From Xanthobacteraceae bacterium (lineage in GTDB: Bacteria; Pseudomonadota; Alphaproteobacteria; Rhizobiales; Xanthobacteraceae): 10,077 nucleotides of DNA. The stretch covers positions 1 to 10,077 of the forward strand of contig JASHYD010000613.1 in the NCBI GenBank assembly GCA_030043175.1, written 5' to 3'. Position numbers and translations under genes: made by a program. Positions 1 through 7,261 of the stretch are shown one piece after another (position 1 is the first letter of the stretch; each line of letters opens with the position of its first letter). Under the pieces are notes generated by a model that was given only the letters and a program-made list of their open reading frames with translations, was not told the DNA's origin and made no database searches.

Positions 1-1448
1 TCCGCCGCGGCGTGATCGATGATGCCGCGGCCGGCGATGACGAGGGCGGTTGCAGTTTTGATCGGCGCAGCCGTTTCGCCGTCTCCCGTTTTAGGAGTCA
101 GCTGTTCATGCTTGAAATCCAGCAACTCCCTGACCTCAGCAATGTACTCCGGCAGAACGGCCTTGAGGTCCTCCAACTGTCCTTTGCCGAGCACCCCACG
201 TTGGCGATCAGCGGACGCCATCTGCAAACACGCAATAACACTTTCGTCGAGGTATTTTACATATCCGTTCTGCTGCAATGAGCGCTCCGCGTCCTCAGCC
301 GCCTCCGTGGTATCTCCGGCCAACAGCTGACGATAAAGTGTTTGGTGCGGACCAAGCACTGGTTCATTTCCAAGCAGAATGTGCAGGAATTCCAGGTGAG
401 GAACGTGTTGCCCAACCACAACTATCATTAAAGTCAAGGGCACCGCCAGTACGAGGCCGATCGGGCCCCACAATAGGGTCCAAAATGCTGCTCCGAATAC
501 CACCGCAATCGGGGAAAGGCGCGTCCGGGATCCAAACAGAAGGGGCTCGACGAATTGCCCGACAACGATGTCTCCCCCAATAAACACTGCGCCAGTTTCT
601 AGGAGCATCCACCATCCTGGGTCGACCATGGCTGCGAGTGCCACGGGAAATATCCCGGCCAGCGCCGAGCCCACATAGGGAACGAATCGCATCAGCGCGG
701 CCACGACTCCCCACAACCCCGGACTCGGAATGCCGATCAGCCATAATGCAATAGCGATGAACATACCAAATGCCACATTCAGACCGGTCTGAAGCAGCAG
801 AAAATCGGCCAGGTCGCAACCGGCCTCATTCAATGCTTGAGTCGAACGGCCGATCTCACCGACTCCCATCAATCGCAGAGCTCGATCGCGCAATTCGCCA
901 TATTGGAGCAGCATGAATATTGTCATGACGAGTGACAACCCAGCTGTGGCGAGAGACGGAAGCGCGGAGCGAGTGTATTCCAAGAAAACTGATAACGGCC
1001 GATCTGATGCCACTTCGATCTTGAGCGGTTTGTTCTCCGTTTCCGGATCGTGAACTTCTTGTTCGACGTTCCGCAAAGTCTCTATGGTTCTCTGCCATAT
1101 CCCGGTCCCTCCGAGCAACGCATGCACGTGCCGCGCCTTTTGTCGTAGGTTCGTCTCGTGCTGCGGTGCGTCCTCCAGCAGCTGGGCAACTTGGTGGCCG
1201 GCAAAACCAGCGCCCCCCAGCACAGCCGCGATCAGCGCGGTTACCACGAACGTCACTGCGAGCCCTTGGGGGACGCCCCAGTTGGTCAGGCGGCGCACGA
1301 CAGGAAAGAGAATGAAACTAAGAATTCCTGCCAGTGCCAGCGGGATGAGTAAATCGCGTCCGACATACAGCCCGCAGATTACGATGGCTATGATGATGAG
1401 GCTTGCAGCCGCATTCACGATCGGGCTTGACCCGGTGCCAGGCCACAT
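1..1448 (-). CDS. AI-2E family transporter (PF01594 permease), C-terminus beyond window edge
   Basis: The minus-strand frame is open from an ATG at 1448 to position 1, giving 482 residues with no stop in the window. It is a polytopic inner-membrane protein of the AI-2E exporter/PerM family. Some members export autoinducer-2 or act as Na+/H+ antiporters; the substrate here cannot be told. Hydrophobic segments lie at about residues 10-30, 34-52, 62-84, 163-182, 224-240, 243-275, 281-300 and 313-345. Family signatures include RFVPYVGSALAG (254-265) and EPLLFGSRTRLSPIAVVFGA (301-320). The start at 1448 is preferred over the in-frame ATG at 1454 because AGGAG (1457-1461) lies 8 nt from the former and only 2 nt from the latter. 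After the permease (from about 345) comes a soluble extension absent from the roughly 350-residue PerM type. It contains LVIAGRGIIDHAAA (469-482), which looks like the start of an alpha/beta domain. Assignment is firm, function is not. Confidence 0.9.
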   Translation of the reverse strand, partial: MWPGTGSSPIVNAAASLIIIAIVICGLYVGRDLLIPLALAGILSFILFPVVRRLTNWGVPQGLAVTFVVTALIAAVLGGAGFAGHQVAQLLEDAPQHETNLRQKARHVHALLGGTGIWQRTIETLRNVEQEVHDPETENKPLKIEVASDRPLSVFLEYTRSALPSLATAGLSLVMTIFMLLQYGELRDRALRLMGVGEIGRSTQALNEAGCDLADFLLLQTGLNVAFGMFIAIALWLIGIPSPGLWGVVAALMRFVPYVGSALAGIFPVALAAMVDPGWWMLLETGAVFIGGDIVVGQFVEPLLFGSRTRLSPIAVVFGAAFWTLLWGPIGLVLAVPLTLMIVVVGQHVPHLEFLHILLGNEPVLGPHQTLYRQLLAGDTTEAAEDAERSLQQNGYVKYLDESVIACLQMASADRQRGVLGKGQLEDLKAVLPEYIAEVRELLDFKHEQLTPKTGDGETAAPIKTATALVIAGRGIIDHAAA

Positions 1449-1456
1449 GATCATGT

Positions 1457-1461
1457 CTCCT
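1457..1461 (-). promoter_or_regulatory. Ribosome binding site deciding the AI-2E transporter start
   Basis: AGGAG on the minus strand lies 8 nt upstream of the ATG at 1448. A second in-frame ATG at 1454 is only 2 nt away, too close for efficient initiation, so the shorter protein is the likelier product. Confidence 0.65.
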
Positions 1462-1721
1462 GTAATTCAGTCATCAATTTTCGTGCAGAAAGAGCTCTAT
1501 TCACCACACGAAAGCGCACCGAGAAGGGGGCGTGATTGAATGCGATCGCGGTCCAATGCTCATTGCTGGCAGAGTTGCTGTGAGTTTGGGTGGCGCTAAC
1601 ACAAGCTATTGTACTCGTCTGATCTGTTGTATTCCGGCTGGTACAACTGCTTCTGCTTGCTTGCTGCCATGGCGGTTGGCCTAGATTTTGTTGATTTCCG
1701 CTTTGAGCAAGAACAGTCGAG

Positions 1722-2040
1722 AGCCTAGACTGGCCGCACGAGCACGGATCAGATGCGATACGGCCATACCTTCGGTTCAGCCTTCCATATCGCATTCAGC
1801 GTAGATTGTATTTCACCGACGACGCCTGATGCAGTGACCATCAACGTGATGACTCCGATGATTGTGGCCGCGGCCCCATGAGGTCGCTGAGCCGCGCCAC
1901 AATGGCATTTCCGGCGGCATCCTGACCGAAGACGAGCCCCGCAATGGCAATCACGATTAGCAGGACCGGTGCAATCGACGTGACCGTGTAGAACGCGATC
2001 GTAGCCCCCGGCGCAAGGTTTCATCATCAATAAACGAAAG
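1722..2040 (-). pseudogene. YihY/BrkB-family membrane protein remnant, several lesions
   Basis: Family sequence is recognisable in pieces spread over different minus-strand frames. In order they are SFIDDETLRRG (about 2037-2006), then IAFYTVTSIAPVLLIVIAIA and following residues to LSDLMGP (about 1998-1875), then ATIIGVITLMVTASGVVGEI to NAIWKAEPK (about 1870-1771), then VSHLIRARAASLG (about 1762-1724). The first frame change falls at a run of five C (2005-2009). The second join, near 1870-1877, appears to have lost a loop that I recall as roughly 20 residues in intact members. The third is near 1760-1770, after which the frame runs into stops. Only the N-terminal third of the usual roughly 300-residue protein remains, and nothing resembling the rest is present downstream. 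YihY/UPF0761 proteins are integral membrane proteins of uncertain function. The order and identity of the pieces are clear; the lesions are read directly from the sequence. Confidence 0.8.
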
Positions 2041-2157
2041 AACCGCCACCTAAGAAGCTTCCAAATTTCACAGAGCACTCTCACGTTTTTACCTTGAGTC
2101 AACCGAATGCCGCGGAACGGCTGGAGGGTTATTCGCGCATCGGCTTTGCAACACGCC

Positions 2158-2316
2158 CTAAATTCGGCCTATAAGCACGAGGATCACAAGGAGGAGCACG
2201 ATCAAGCCAAGGCCGCTGGAGGGATAGTAGCCCCAGCCTGTGCTGTACGGCCAAGTGGGCAAGGCTCCCAACAGGAGCAAGATCAGGATAATCAGCAACA
2301 CCGTACCGAGCGACAT
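2158..2316 (-). CDS. DUF3309 family small hydrophobic protein, 52 aa
   Basis: An ATG at 2316 opens a 52-codon frame ending in TAG at 2158-2160. The protein starts MSLGTVLLIILILLLLGALP, continues with a turn rich in Trp, Tyr, Ser and Gly (about 21-36: TWPYSTGWGYYPSSG) and ends with a second hydrophobic stretch (about 37-50), closing with GRI. This two-helix hairpin around a WPYS-GWGYYPSG turn is the signature of DUF3309, a family of about 50 residues common in Proteobacteria. It is probably an inner-membrane mini-protein of unknown function. GGAGGTGAT directly before the ATG is an extensive match to the anti-Shine-Dalgarno sequence. It begins 30 nt after the stop of the broken membrane-protein gene upstream (2347), so it was probably the third gene of a DUF883/membrane/DUF3309 transcript. 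Unlike its two partners it is undamaged. Confidence 0.9.
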   Translation of the reverse strand: MSLGTVLLIILILLLLGALPTWPYSTGWGYYPSSGLGLIVLLLVILVLIGRI

Positions 2317-2320
2317 ATCA

Positions 2321-2325
2321 CCTCC
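2321..2325 (-). promoter_or_regulatory. Strong ribosome binding site of the DUF3309 gene
   Basis: GGAGG (extended GGAGGTGAT) lies immediately upstream of the ATG at 2316, with 4 nt between GGAGG and the start codon. It supports translation of this very short gene. Confidence 0.7.
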
Positions 2326-2346
2326 GTCGGAAGGAGTTATTGAGCT

Positions 2347-2600
2347 TCAAAAACCTTGACGTTTGTGCCGGCGCCTTAGAAACCAACCCACAAACATTGC
2401 CCCGCCCAGAGCGCAAACAATTGCGGCGGTCACTGGCAGACAGCGCGAACCAGCGCTTTAATTCTCTCATTGGCAACGCCTGCTGCCGAGCTTCGCAAAT
2501 GCGCGAAAGTTCCTACCAATGCGGATTTCCCATAGTCTGCAGCTTTATCGTTTCGGGCGGGAATATCGATCCCGAATAGCGTGAGAATTCTAAATAACAT
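2347..2600 (-). pseudogene. Small single-membrane-span protein gene, broken by one single-base frameshift
   Basis: An ATG at 2598-2600 overlaps the stop of the upstream DUF883 frame (TGATG), a classic coupling arrangement. The frame reads MLFRILTLFGIDIPARNDKA and continues through a soluble stretch to KALVRAVCQ, ending in TGA at 2430-2432 after 56 residues. In another frame the sequence continues without a gap as VTAAIVCALGGAMFVGWFLR, then RRHKRQGF and a stop at 2347-2349. That second piece is a clear membrane helix with a basic cytoplasmic tail. Restoring one lost base near 2430 would give about 84 residues: amphipathic N-terminus, soluble middle, C-terminal anchor. I do not recognise the family. 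Its position directly after DUF883 suggests a partner envelope or stress protein. The alternative, a genuine 56-residue soluble protein, is possible but leaves the membrane helix unexplained. Confidence 0.6.
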
Positions 2601-3029
2601 CAGCTGCGCCGCCCCATCATGCCGATCAGAATCCCGAGAACAGCCGCCCCCGCGAGAGCACCAAGTGGGTTGCGGCGCGCAATATTCTCCAATTCGGTGG
2701 CGAAGGTCTTGGCTTGGTCGGCGGTGACCGAAGCGACGTTCGCGCCCCTCTCGGCGATGTCCTTCGCCGCAGTGCTAACCTGCCCAGTGAGTTCACGAGC
2801 ATTTAGCGGTCTCGTGGCTTGCCCGAGACATAAGTTTTGCGACGGTTTCCTTAAGCTCGCTCAAATCGCTCTGCAGCGCTTTGAAAGCATCGCTTCCCGC
2901 GTCCGTTGCGTCTGATGCCGCCGCCCCCACTGCTTGCGTTGCCCGGTTTATTGAGCTTGCGACAGAGTCCCGTACGCTATCGGCGGAGCCACCGTCCTTT
3001 GATGATCCTTGCGTCTTGATCTGATCCAC
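2600..3029 (-). pseudogene. DUF883 (YqjD/ElaB-like) membrane-anchored protein, single-base frameshift
   Basis: A GTG start at 3027-3029 follows AGGAGG (3035-3040). The first 70 or so residues (start DQIKTQGSSKDGG) are an Ala/Ser/Asp-rich helical region with LQSDLSELKETVAKLMSRAS. The frame then reaches TGA at 2793-2795. Shifting by one base at a TTT run (2802-2804) continues the protein as ARELTGQVSTAAKDIAERGA, on through a charged helix, to NPLGALAGAAVLGILIGMMG and RRS, stopping at 2600-2602. The restored protein would be about 142 residues. A long coiled-coil-like helix followed by one C-terminal transmembrane helix is the DUF883 plan; E. coli YqjD and ElaB are membrane-anchored and associate with ribosomes. 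One extra A in the coding strand explains the break. Without the anchor the 78-residue product would be soluble and probably inactive. No classic slippery heptamer is present, so programmed shifting is unlikely. Confidence 0.8.
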
Positions 3030-3040
3030 AAATACCTCCT

Positions 3041-3434
3041 AAGCCCAGGTGATGTGCGAGCCGATCAATGCGAGCATGCGTGCGACAACCCAATATTCGA
3101 TCGAGATCGTCGGGCGATTCTAGCCTCGCGTTCAGGGATCGCAGTTGACTGGCAGAAACTCCAGGGCAGCTACGCCTCGGGCTTCCGTGAAAGTAGGTCC
3201 TAGCGCTCGTTAATGCGGGCCCACTGTGTCCGGTTCCGGACGTTCACGACGATGTCATCAATACTGGCCGCGCACTCGCACGCAGCAAGCCCAGCCACGT
3301 GATGCTTCGATTCGGGCCGGAGCTCAGGGCGGCCCTGGCCCATCGCGACGGCCGTAGAGCTTCGCGTTCTCGCTTCTAGCACATCGATTCCCTGACACTG
3401 ATCCTATACTCGCGATGCGCGAGGATTCGGTTTT
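3041..3434. other. About 400 bases without a supportable gene
   Basis: This stretch separates the DUF883 gene from the Bug-type remnant and should hold the promoter of the DUF883 transcript. I looked for an EcfG-type element (GGAAC with CGTT about 16-17 bases later) and did not find a convincing one. A minus-strand GTG frame at 3200-3382 (60 codons) has only a weak upstream GGGA and no family resemblance, so I do not call it a gene. Confidence 0.5.
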
Positions 3435-3644
3435 TCGCCATGCCATGTAATGGTCGACCCGCTGGCGGCCCCGATCGAGTCCGTCCGCAGCCGCAGGCTG
3501 CGACCTCTGGCGGTCACATCCGCGGGCGCGTGGCCCGCGCTGCCCGACGTGCCGACCTTCGCCTGCCGATTTTGGCCGCATGATCGCACAAAGAGCCGAG
3601 AATTGGGGCAGGTGGTGAAGGCCGCTGGCGCGAAGGCGCAGTAA
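3435..3644 (+). pseudogene. Bug/TctC-family tripartite tricarboxylate transporter receptor remnant
   Basis: The plus strand encodes VMVDPLAAPIESVRSRRLRP followed by LAVTSAGAWPALPDVPTFA (to 3563). This matches the family stretch where the substrate-loop region is followed by LRALAVT and LPDVPT. Directly after, in the next frame (3568-3609), comes DFGRMIAQRAENWG. Back in the first frame, VVKAAGAKAQ then TAA (3642-3644) is the usual C-terminus. From memory of intact members (about 300-330 residues), some 65-70 residues are missing between the first and second pieces, and a GGGG run at 3605-3608 marks the second frame change. The N-terminal two thirds, including the signal peptide, are absent. 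These periplasmic binding proteins feed tripartite tricarboxylate transporters and are hugely expanded in some Proteobacteria. It is the only convincing gene trace on the plus strand and is clearly non-functional. Confidence 0.75.
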
Positions 3645-3909
3645 TCGATCGGGCACGCATTTCGGTCGCGATCAATGCACCAAGGTGCTTGCCAATCGCT
3701 GTTCGTCAAAATTCACAAGCTGTTGCGGACGCGCGGGCAAGTCGCCCATGAGAAATTTGCAAGGTCAACAGGAATTCCTGTCATTTGCAAAGTGCCGGAG
3801 GAATCGGACTTGTCAGCGCGAACGATAGGAGAGCGGGAGCGAGAACACACGAGCATCGAAATCTTCAACCGTCGCTGGCCGCTAACCCCAATCACCCCGC
3901 CAGCGCGCG

Positions 3910-5328
3910 CTACATGTTCAACGCCTGCCCGTAGGCGTCGAGCACGGCCTCTCCCATCATCTCCGACAGCGTTGGATGGGGGAAGACCGTATGCATCAGC
4001 TCTTCCTCGGTGGTCTCCAGGTTCATCGCCACCACATAGCCTTGGATCAGCTCCGTGACCTCGGCTCCGATCATGTGGGCGCCGATGAGCTGGCCGGTCG
4101 CCTTGTCGAAGATCACCTTCACCAGCCCTTGGTCCTCGCCAAGCGCAATCGCCTTGCCGTTGCCGAGGAACGGGAAGCGGCCGACGCGGATGTCGAGCTT
4201 GTTCTCTTTGGCGGCGGCTTCGGTGAGGCCGACCGATGCAATTTGCGGCGCGCAATAGGTGCAGCCGGGAATCTTCAGCTTGTCCAGGGGGTGTGGCTTG
4301 AGGCCCTTGATCGCCTCGACGCAGACGACGCCTTCATGCTCGGCTTTGTGGGCCAGCATCGGCGGACCCGCGACGTCGCCAATCGCATAAATACCGGGAG
4401 CATTGGTGCGGCCATAGCCGTCAACCACAATGGTGCCGCGGTCGATCTTGACGCCAATCCTTTCGAGACCGAGGTTTTCCACATTGCCGGTGACGCCGAC
4501 CGCCGAAATCACCCGATCGACGGTGAGGGTTTGCGTGCCGCCCTTGCCATCGTCGATGGTAGCAGTGACGCTGTCGGCTTGTCTGTCGAGGCGCCTCACC
4601 GTGGCGGCGGTCAAGATCTTGATGCCCTGCTTCTCGAACGCCTTGCGGGCGAGGCCGGCAATCTCGGCATCCTCCACGGGCAAGATTTGCGGCAGCACCT
4701 CGACGACCGTCACGTCCGCGCCGAATGCGCGATAGAACGATGCGAACTCGATGCCGATCGCACCGGAGCCCACCACCAGCAGCGACTTGGGCATGCGCTC
4801 CGGAACCATGGCTTCGAAATAAGTCCACACCAGCTTCCCGTCAGGCTCGAGGCCCGGCAGCACCCTCGGGCGCGCTCCGGTGGCGATGATGATGTGCTTT
4901 GCCTCATAAGCGCCCGGCCCCAGCGCCCCTTTGGGAGCTTCGGATTTCGCGGGCGTGACCGTGATTTTGCCAGGCGCGTCGATGACAGCTTCGCCCCAGA
5001 TCACCGGCACTTTGTTCTTCCTCATCAGGAAGCCAACGCCGTCATTGAGGCGTTTCGAAACACCGCGCGAGCGTTTGACAACGCTGCCGGCGTCATAGGA
5101 CACCTTCTCGGCCGCGAGCCCGTAATCTTTGGCGCGTTGCATATAGTGGAAGATTTCCGCCGAGCGAAGGAGCGCCTTGGTCGGGATGCAGCCCCAGTTC
5201 AGACAGACCCCGCCCAGATAGGCGCGCTCGATAATCGCAGTCTTGAAGCCCAGCTGCGCCGCCCGGATCGCCGTCACGTAGCCGCCGGGCCCCGAGCCGA
5301 TGATGACGATGTCGAAGGATTCCGCCAC
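3910..5328 (-). CDS. lpd: Dihydrolipoyl dehydrogenase, E3 of the pyruvate dehydrogenase complex
   Basis: E3 reoxidises the dihydrolipoyl groups of the PDH complex, passing electrons through a disulfide and FAD to NAD+. From a GTG at 5328 the product is 472 residues, normal for the family. Visible motifs are the FAD-binding GSGPGG (11-16), the redox disulfide CLNWGC (C42 and C47), the NAD-binding VVGSGAIGIEF (185-195), the second FAD motif YAIGDVAG (314-321) and the C-terminal dimer active site HPTLSE (H451, E456). The open frame extends to an ATG-type start at 5403, but GGAG at 5335-5338 sits 6 nt before the GTG and the family N-terminus begins here, so I prefer 5328. It is the last gene of the pdh cluster, 487 nt beyond the pdhC stop, with a broken small gene between. 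In related genomes lipA often follows lpd; here decayed DNA follows. No frameshift or missing residue is seen. Confidence 0.97.
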   Translation of the reverse strand: MAESFDIVIIGSGPGGYVTAIRAAQLGFKTAIIERAYLGGVCLNWGCIPTKALLRSAEIFHYMQRAKDYGLAAEKVSYDAGSVVKRSRGVSKRLNDGVGFLMRKNKVPVIWGEAVIDAPGKITVTPAKSEAPKGALGPGAYEAKHIIIATGARPRVLPGLEPDGKLVWTYFEAMVPERMPKSLLVVGSGAIGIEFASFYRAFGADVTVVEVLPQILPVEDAEIAGLARKAFEKQGIKILTAATVRRLDRQADSVTATIDDGKGGTQTLTVDRVISAVGVTGNVENLGLERIGVKIDRGTIVVDGYGRTNAPGIYAIGDVAGPPMLAHKAEHEGVVCVEAIKGLKPHPLDKLKIPGCTYCAPQIASVGLTEAAAKENKLDIRVGRFPFLGNGKAIALGEDQGLVKVIFDKATGQLIGAHMIGAEVTELIQGYVVAMNLETTEEELMHTVFPHPTLSEMMGEAVLDAYGQALNM

Positions 5329-5334
5329 TCTGAT

Positions 5335-5338
5335 CTCC
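5335..5338 (-). promoter_or_regulatory. Ribosome binding site selecting the GTG start of lpd
   Basis: GGAG on the minus strand, 6 nt before the GTG at 5326-5328. It supports this start over the upstream in-frame start at 5403, which would add 25 residues with no counterpart in the family. Confidence 0.6.
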
Positions 5339-5526
5339 GTTAACTTGGCCCGCGGTGGAATGCCGTCACCACCCCCTGCGGCGACTGGCACGTTTCCTGG
5401 CAAGACCGCTCATGGCAATCGCTGCCCGACGGCAATTTAGTATCCACGCTCGGTGCTTACCAGATCGCTCAAGCGTGATCATGGCTTGGCGGATAAGCGC
5501 GTCCGTAGACGCAGATGCCGCCGTCT

Positions 5527-5792
5527 TTATCTTCGGGTTCCGTCGGCCTTCTTGCTGCTCGACACCTCAACACGCTTCTTGATTTCGCCAATTCGGTTCG
5601 AACGCCTAGACGGCGGCGATGGTCCGAGCCGATAACGAGCTGATAGGTCGGCGAGCCTTCGATTGCATTGAGCTCTTGCGAATCGACGGTTCCGGAAAGC
5701 GATGCGAGATCACCGGCCAGCGCTGCAATGTCTGTTTGAATGGTCGGCAGCTCGGTTGACCCTCCACCACTCGTGCGCATCGAGCACAACAT
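5527..5792 (-). pseudogene. Small unrecognised protein gene between pdhC and lpd, apparent single-base frameshift
   Basis: A minus-strand frame from about 5792 (ATG; an alternative ATG is at 5780) encodes ELPTIQTDIAALAGDLASLS, then GTVDSQELNAIEGSPTYQLV and IGSDHRRRLGVRTELA. At about 5584-5588 the reading breaks. In a neighbouring frame it continues as EIKKRVEVSSSKKADGTRR and TAA (5527-5529). Adding one base after TTG-GC joins them as RTELA-EIKKR, restoring a plausible protein of about 88 residues with helical, coiled-coil-like character and a basic tail. The unrepaired frame instead runs on to 5469 with low-complexity residues. I do not recognise the family. No good ribosome binding site is visible at either ATG. 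It lies 24 nt after the pdhC stop in the same orientation, so it would be transcribed with the pdh genes. The protein-like composition is what I see; the claim that it was a gene is inference. Confidence 0.45.
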
Positions 5793-5815
5793 AAGATGTA
5801 GGACACCGGAGGAGC

Positions 5816-7186
5816 TTATACCAGCATCGCGGTCGGGCTCTCGACATAAACCTTGAATGCACCGATCAGCTCCGCCCCGAGGGCGCCGTCGACGGCGCGG
5901 TGGTCCGTCGACAGCGTCACTCTCATCTGCGTGGCCACAGCGAGTTTGCCGTCGCGAACTACGGCGCGTTCAAGGCCGGCGCCGACCGCGAGAATGGTGG
6001 CGTGGGGCGGGTTGATCACCGCGGCGAATTCTTCGACACCGTACATGCCGAGATTCGAGACCGCCGACGAGCCGCCCTGGTATTCCTCGGGTTTGAGCCT
6101 ACGCGTGCGGGCGCGCGCGGCGTAGTCCTTCATCTCGGCGGAGATCGTCATCAGCGATTTAGTTTCGGCCTTGCGGACCACAGGCGTTATCAGACCGCCT
6201 GGGATCGCGACAGCGACGCCGATATCGGCGTGCTTATGCTTGAGCATGCCGGTTTCGGTCCAGGTGACGTTGGCCTCCGGAACCTTGATGAGCGCCAGCG
6301 CCAACGCCTTGATTACGAAGTCGTTGACGGAAAGCTTCCACACCGGCTTGCCGTCCGGGCCCTTCGGCGCCGTCACGTTGATGTCCTCGCGTGCCGATAG
6401 GAGCTTGTCGAGTGTACATGAGATGGTGAGATAGAAATGCGGGATGGTCTGCTTCGCCAGCACGAGACGCTGGGCGATGATCTTGCGTATGTTGTCGTGG
6501 GGAACGACGTCATAGGAGCCGGGTTCGAACAGCGCTCGGATCTTATCATCTGAAGGCACCTGCGCCGGTGCAATGACAGGGGCCGCGGCCGGAGCGGACG
6601 CGCGCAATGGTGCGCCGCCCGCTTTCGCAACTTCCACGTCATGCGCGATGATGCGTCCGCGCGGCCCACTGCCAGTGATGCGAGCGATGTCGAGGCCCGC
6701 CAACTTGGCAAGACGGCGGGCGAGCGGTGAGGCGAAGATGCGGCCCTGACCGTTAGCAGCAGGGGCCGGCGCGACCTGTGATCTCGGCACGACCTCCTGC
6801 CTCCCCTCTCCCGGCTTCGGGGGAGGGGAGGCAGGAGGCGGAGGAGCCGGCTGCGGCGGCGCCGCAGCCTGCTTGGCCGCCGACGCTGGCGGGCCACTGG
6901 GCTTTGCCGCCGAATCTTTAGCCGCGGCCGCTTTCACATCCTCTCCCTCCGCCGCCAGCACCGCGATGGGTGCGTTGACGGCGATGTCCGCGGTGCCTTC
7001 GGGCACGAGAATTTTCGCCAGCACGCCTTCGTCGACAGCCTCATACTCCATGGTGGCCTTGTCGGTCTCGATCTCGGCGAGAATGTCGCCTGCCCTGACC
7101 TGGTCGCCCTCCTTCTTGAGCCACTTGGCGAGGTTTCCTTTCTCCATGGTGGGAGAAAGCGCGGGCATCAGAATGTTGATCGGCAT
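5816..7186 (-). CDS. pdhC: Dihydrolipoyllysine-residue acetyltransferase, E2 of the pyruvate dehydrogenase complex
   Basis: E2 forms the core of the PDH complex and transfers the acetyl group from lipoyl-lysine to CoA. The 456-residue protein has one lipoyl domain (1-80, lipoylated K43 in [10 protein letters not shown]). A long Ala/Pro linker (about 84-147) leads to the peripheral-subunit-binding domain (about 149-185, [20 protein letters not shown] then TGSGPRGRI) that docks E1/E3. A second linker is followed by the catalytic domain (about 225-456) with STDHRAVDG (H429, D433 catalytic). The ATG at 7186 gives the standard [17 protein letters not shown] start; the upstream AAGGC is a weak ribosome binding site. 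It begins 75 nt after the pdhB stop. Two hairpin-forming sequences lie within the first linker's coding DNA (6793-6838, 6849-6869), an unusual feature. Called pdhC as in alphaproteobacterial usage (aceF in enterics). The catalytic motif and length leave little doubt; the oxoglutarate E2 is unlikely because E1-alpha/beta of the PDH type are adjacent. Confidence 0.97.
   Translation of the reverse strand: MPINILMPALSPTMEKGNLAKWLKKEGDQVRAGDILAEIETDKATMEYEAVDEGVLAKILVPEGTADIAVNAPIAVLAAEGEDVKAAAAKDSAAKPSGPPASAAKQAAAPPQPAPPPPASPPPKPGEGRQEVVPRSQVAPAPAANGQGRIFASPLARRLAKLAGLDIARITGSGPRGRIIAHDVEVAKAGGAPLRASAPAAAPVIAPAQVPSDDKIRALFEPGSYDVVPHDNIRKIIAQRLVLAKQTIPHFYLTISCTLDKLLSAREDINVTAPKGPDGKPVWKLSVNDFVIKALALALIKVPEANVTWTETGMLKHKHADIGVAVAIPGGLITPVVRKAETKSLMTISAEMKDYAARARTRRLKPEEYQGGSSAVSNLGMYGVEEFAAVINPPHATILAVGAGLERAVVRDGKLAVATQMRVTLSTDHRAVDGALGAELIGAFKVYVESPTAMLV
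6793..6838. repeat. Near-perfect palindrome in the pdhC linker coding sequence
   Basis: A 20-base left arm (6793-6812, CCTCCTGCCTCCCCTCTCCC) and right arm (6819-6838) pair at 19 of 20 positions around a 6-base loop (GGCTTC). The segment encodes E2 residues about 117-132, wholly within the flexible Ala/Pro linker. Its core resembles the GC-rich palindromic repeats that are common between genes in Bradyrhizobium-type genomes. That resemblance is from memory. The palindrome itself is directly visible. Confidence 0.85.
6849..6869. repeat. Second, perfect 9-bp inverted repeat in the pdhC linker coding sequence
   Basis: GGCTGCGGC (6849-6857) and GCCGCAGCC (6861-6869) are perfect complements around a 3-base loop. 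It lies 10 bases from the larger palindrome and encodes the Ala/Pro run at about residues 106-113. Ala/Gly/Pro-coding GC-rich sequence can produce such stems by chance, so it may be incidental. Confidence 0.6.
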
Positions 7187-7261
7187 CGATGCGCCTTTTT
7201 AGGTTCTGACAATCGAGCTGGGGCGTGGGTGCGAATGTGCCCCTATCCGGAGCGGCAGGCA

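Noticed and set aside
364..1098. Minus-strand frames at 364-819 and 856-1098
   Set aside because: They are out of frame with the continuous AI-2E permease reading from 1448, which has clear family motifs throughout; these frames do not.
2340..2579. Plus-strand frame with TTG start after AAGGAG
   Set aside because: The ribosome-binding-like sequence is tempting, but the product resembles nothing and lies antisense to the better supported coupled gene.
2793..2810. Programmed frameshift in the DUF883 gene
   Set aside because: No slippery heptamer, no obvious downstream stimulatory structure, and neighbouring genes carry similar single-base lesions; ordinary mutation or error is simpler.
3200..3382. 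Minus-strand GTG frame of 60 codons
   Set aside because: Only a weak upstream site, no recognisable family and no neighbour logic; noted as undecided non-coding sequence.
3855..3905. Possible terminator after lpd (CGCTGGC pairing with GCCAGCG)
   Set aside because: The 7-bp stem has a loop of about 19 bases and no T-tract after it, so it does not meet the pattern of an intrinsic terminator.
3675..4058. Plus-strand frame of 127 codons running into the 3' end of lpd
   Set aside because: Its second half is antisense to lpd and its first half has no recognisable family.
3976..5343. Plus-strand open frame of 455 codons opposite lpd
   Set aside because: It mirrors the codon phase of lpd in GC-rich DNA, is rich in Arg, His and Asp, and has no family resemblance; the minus strand encodes a complete E3.
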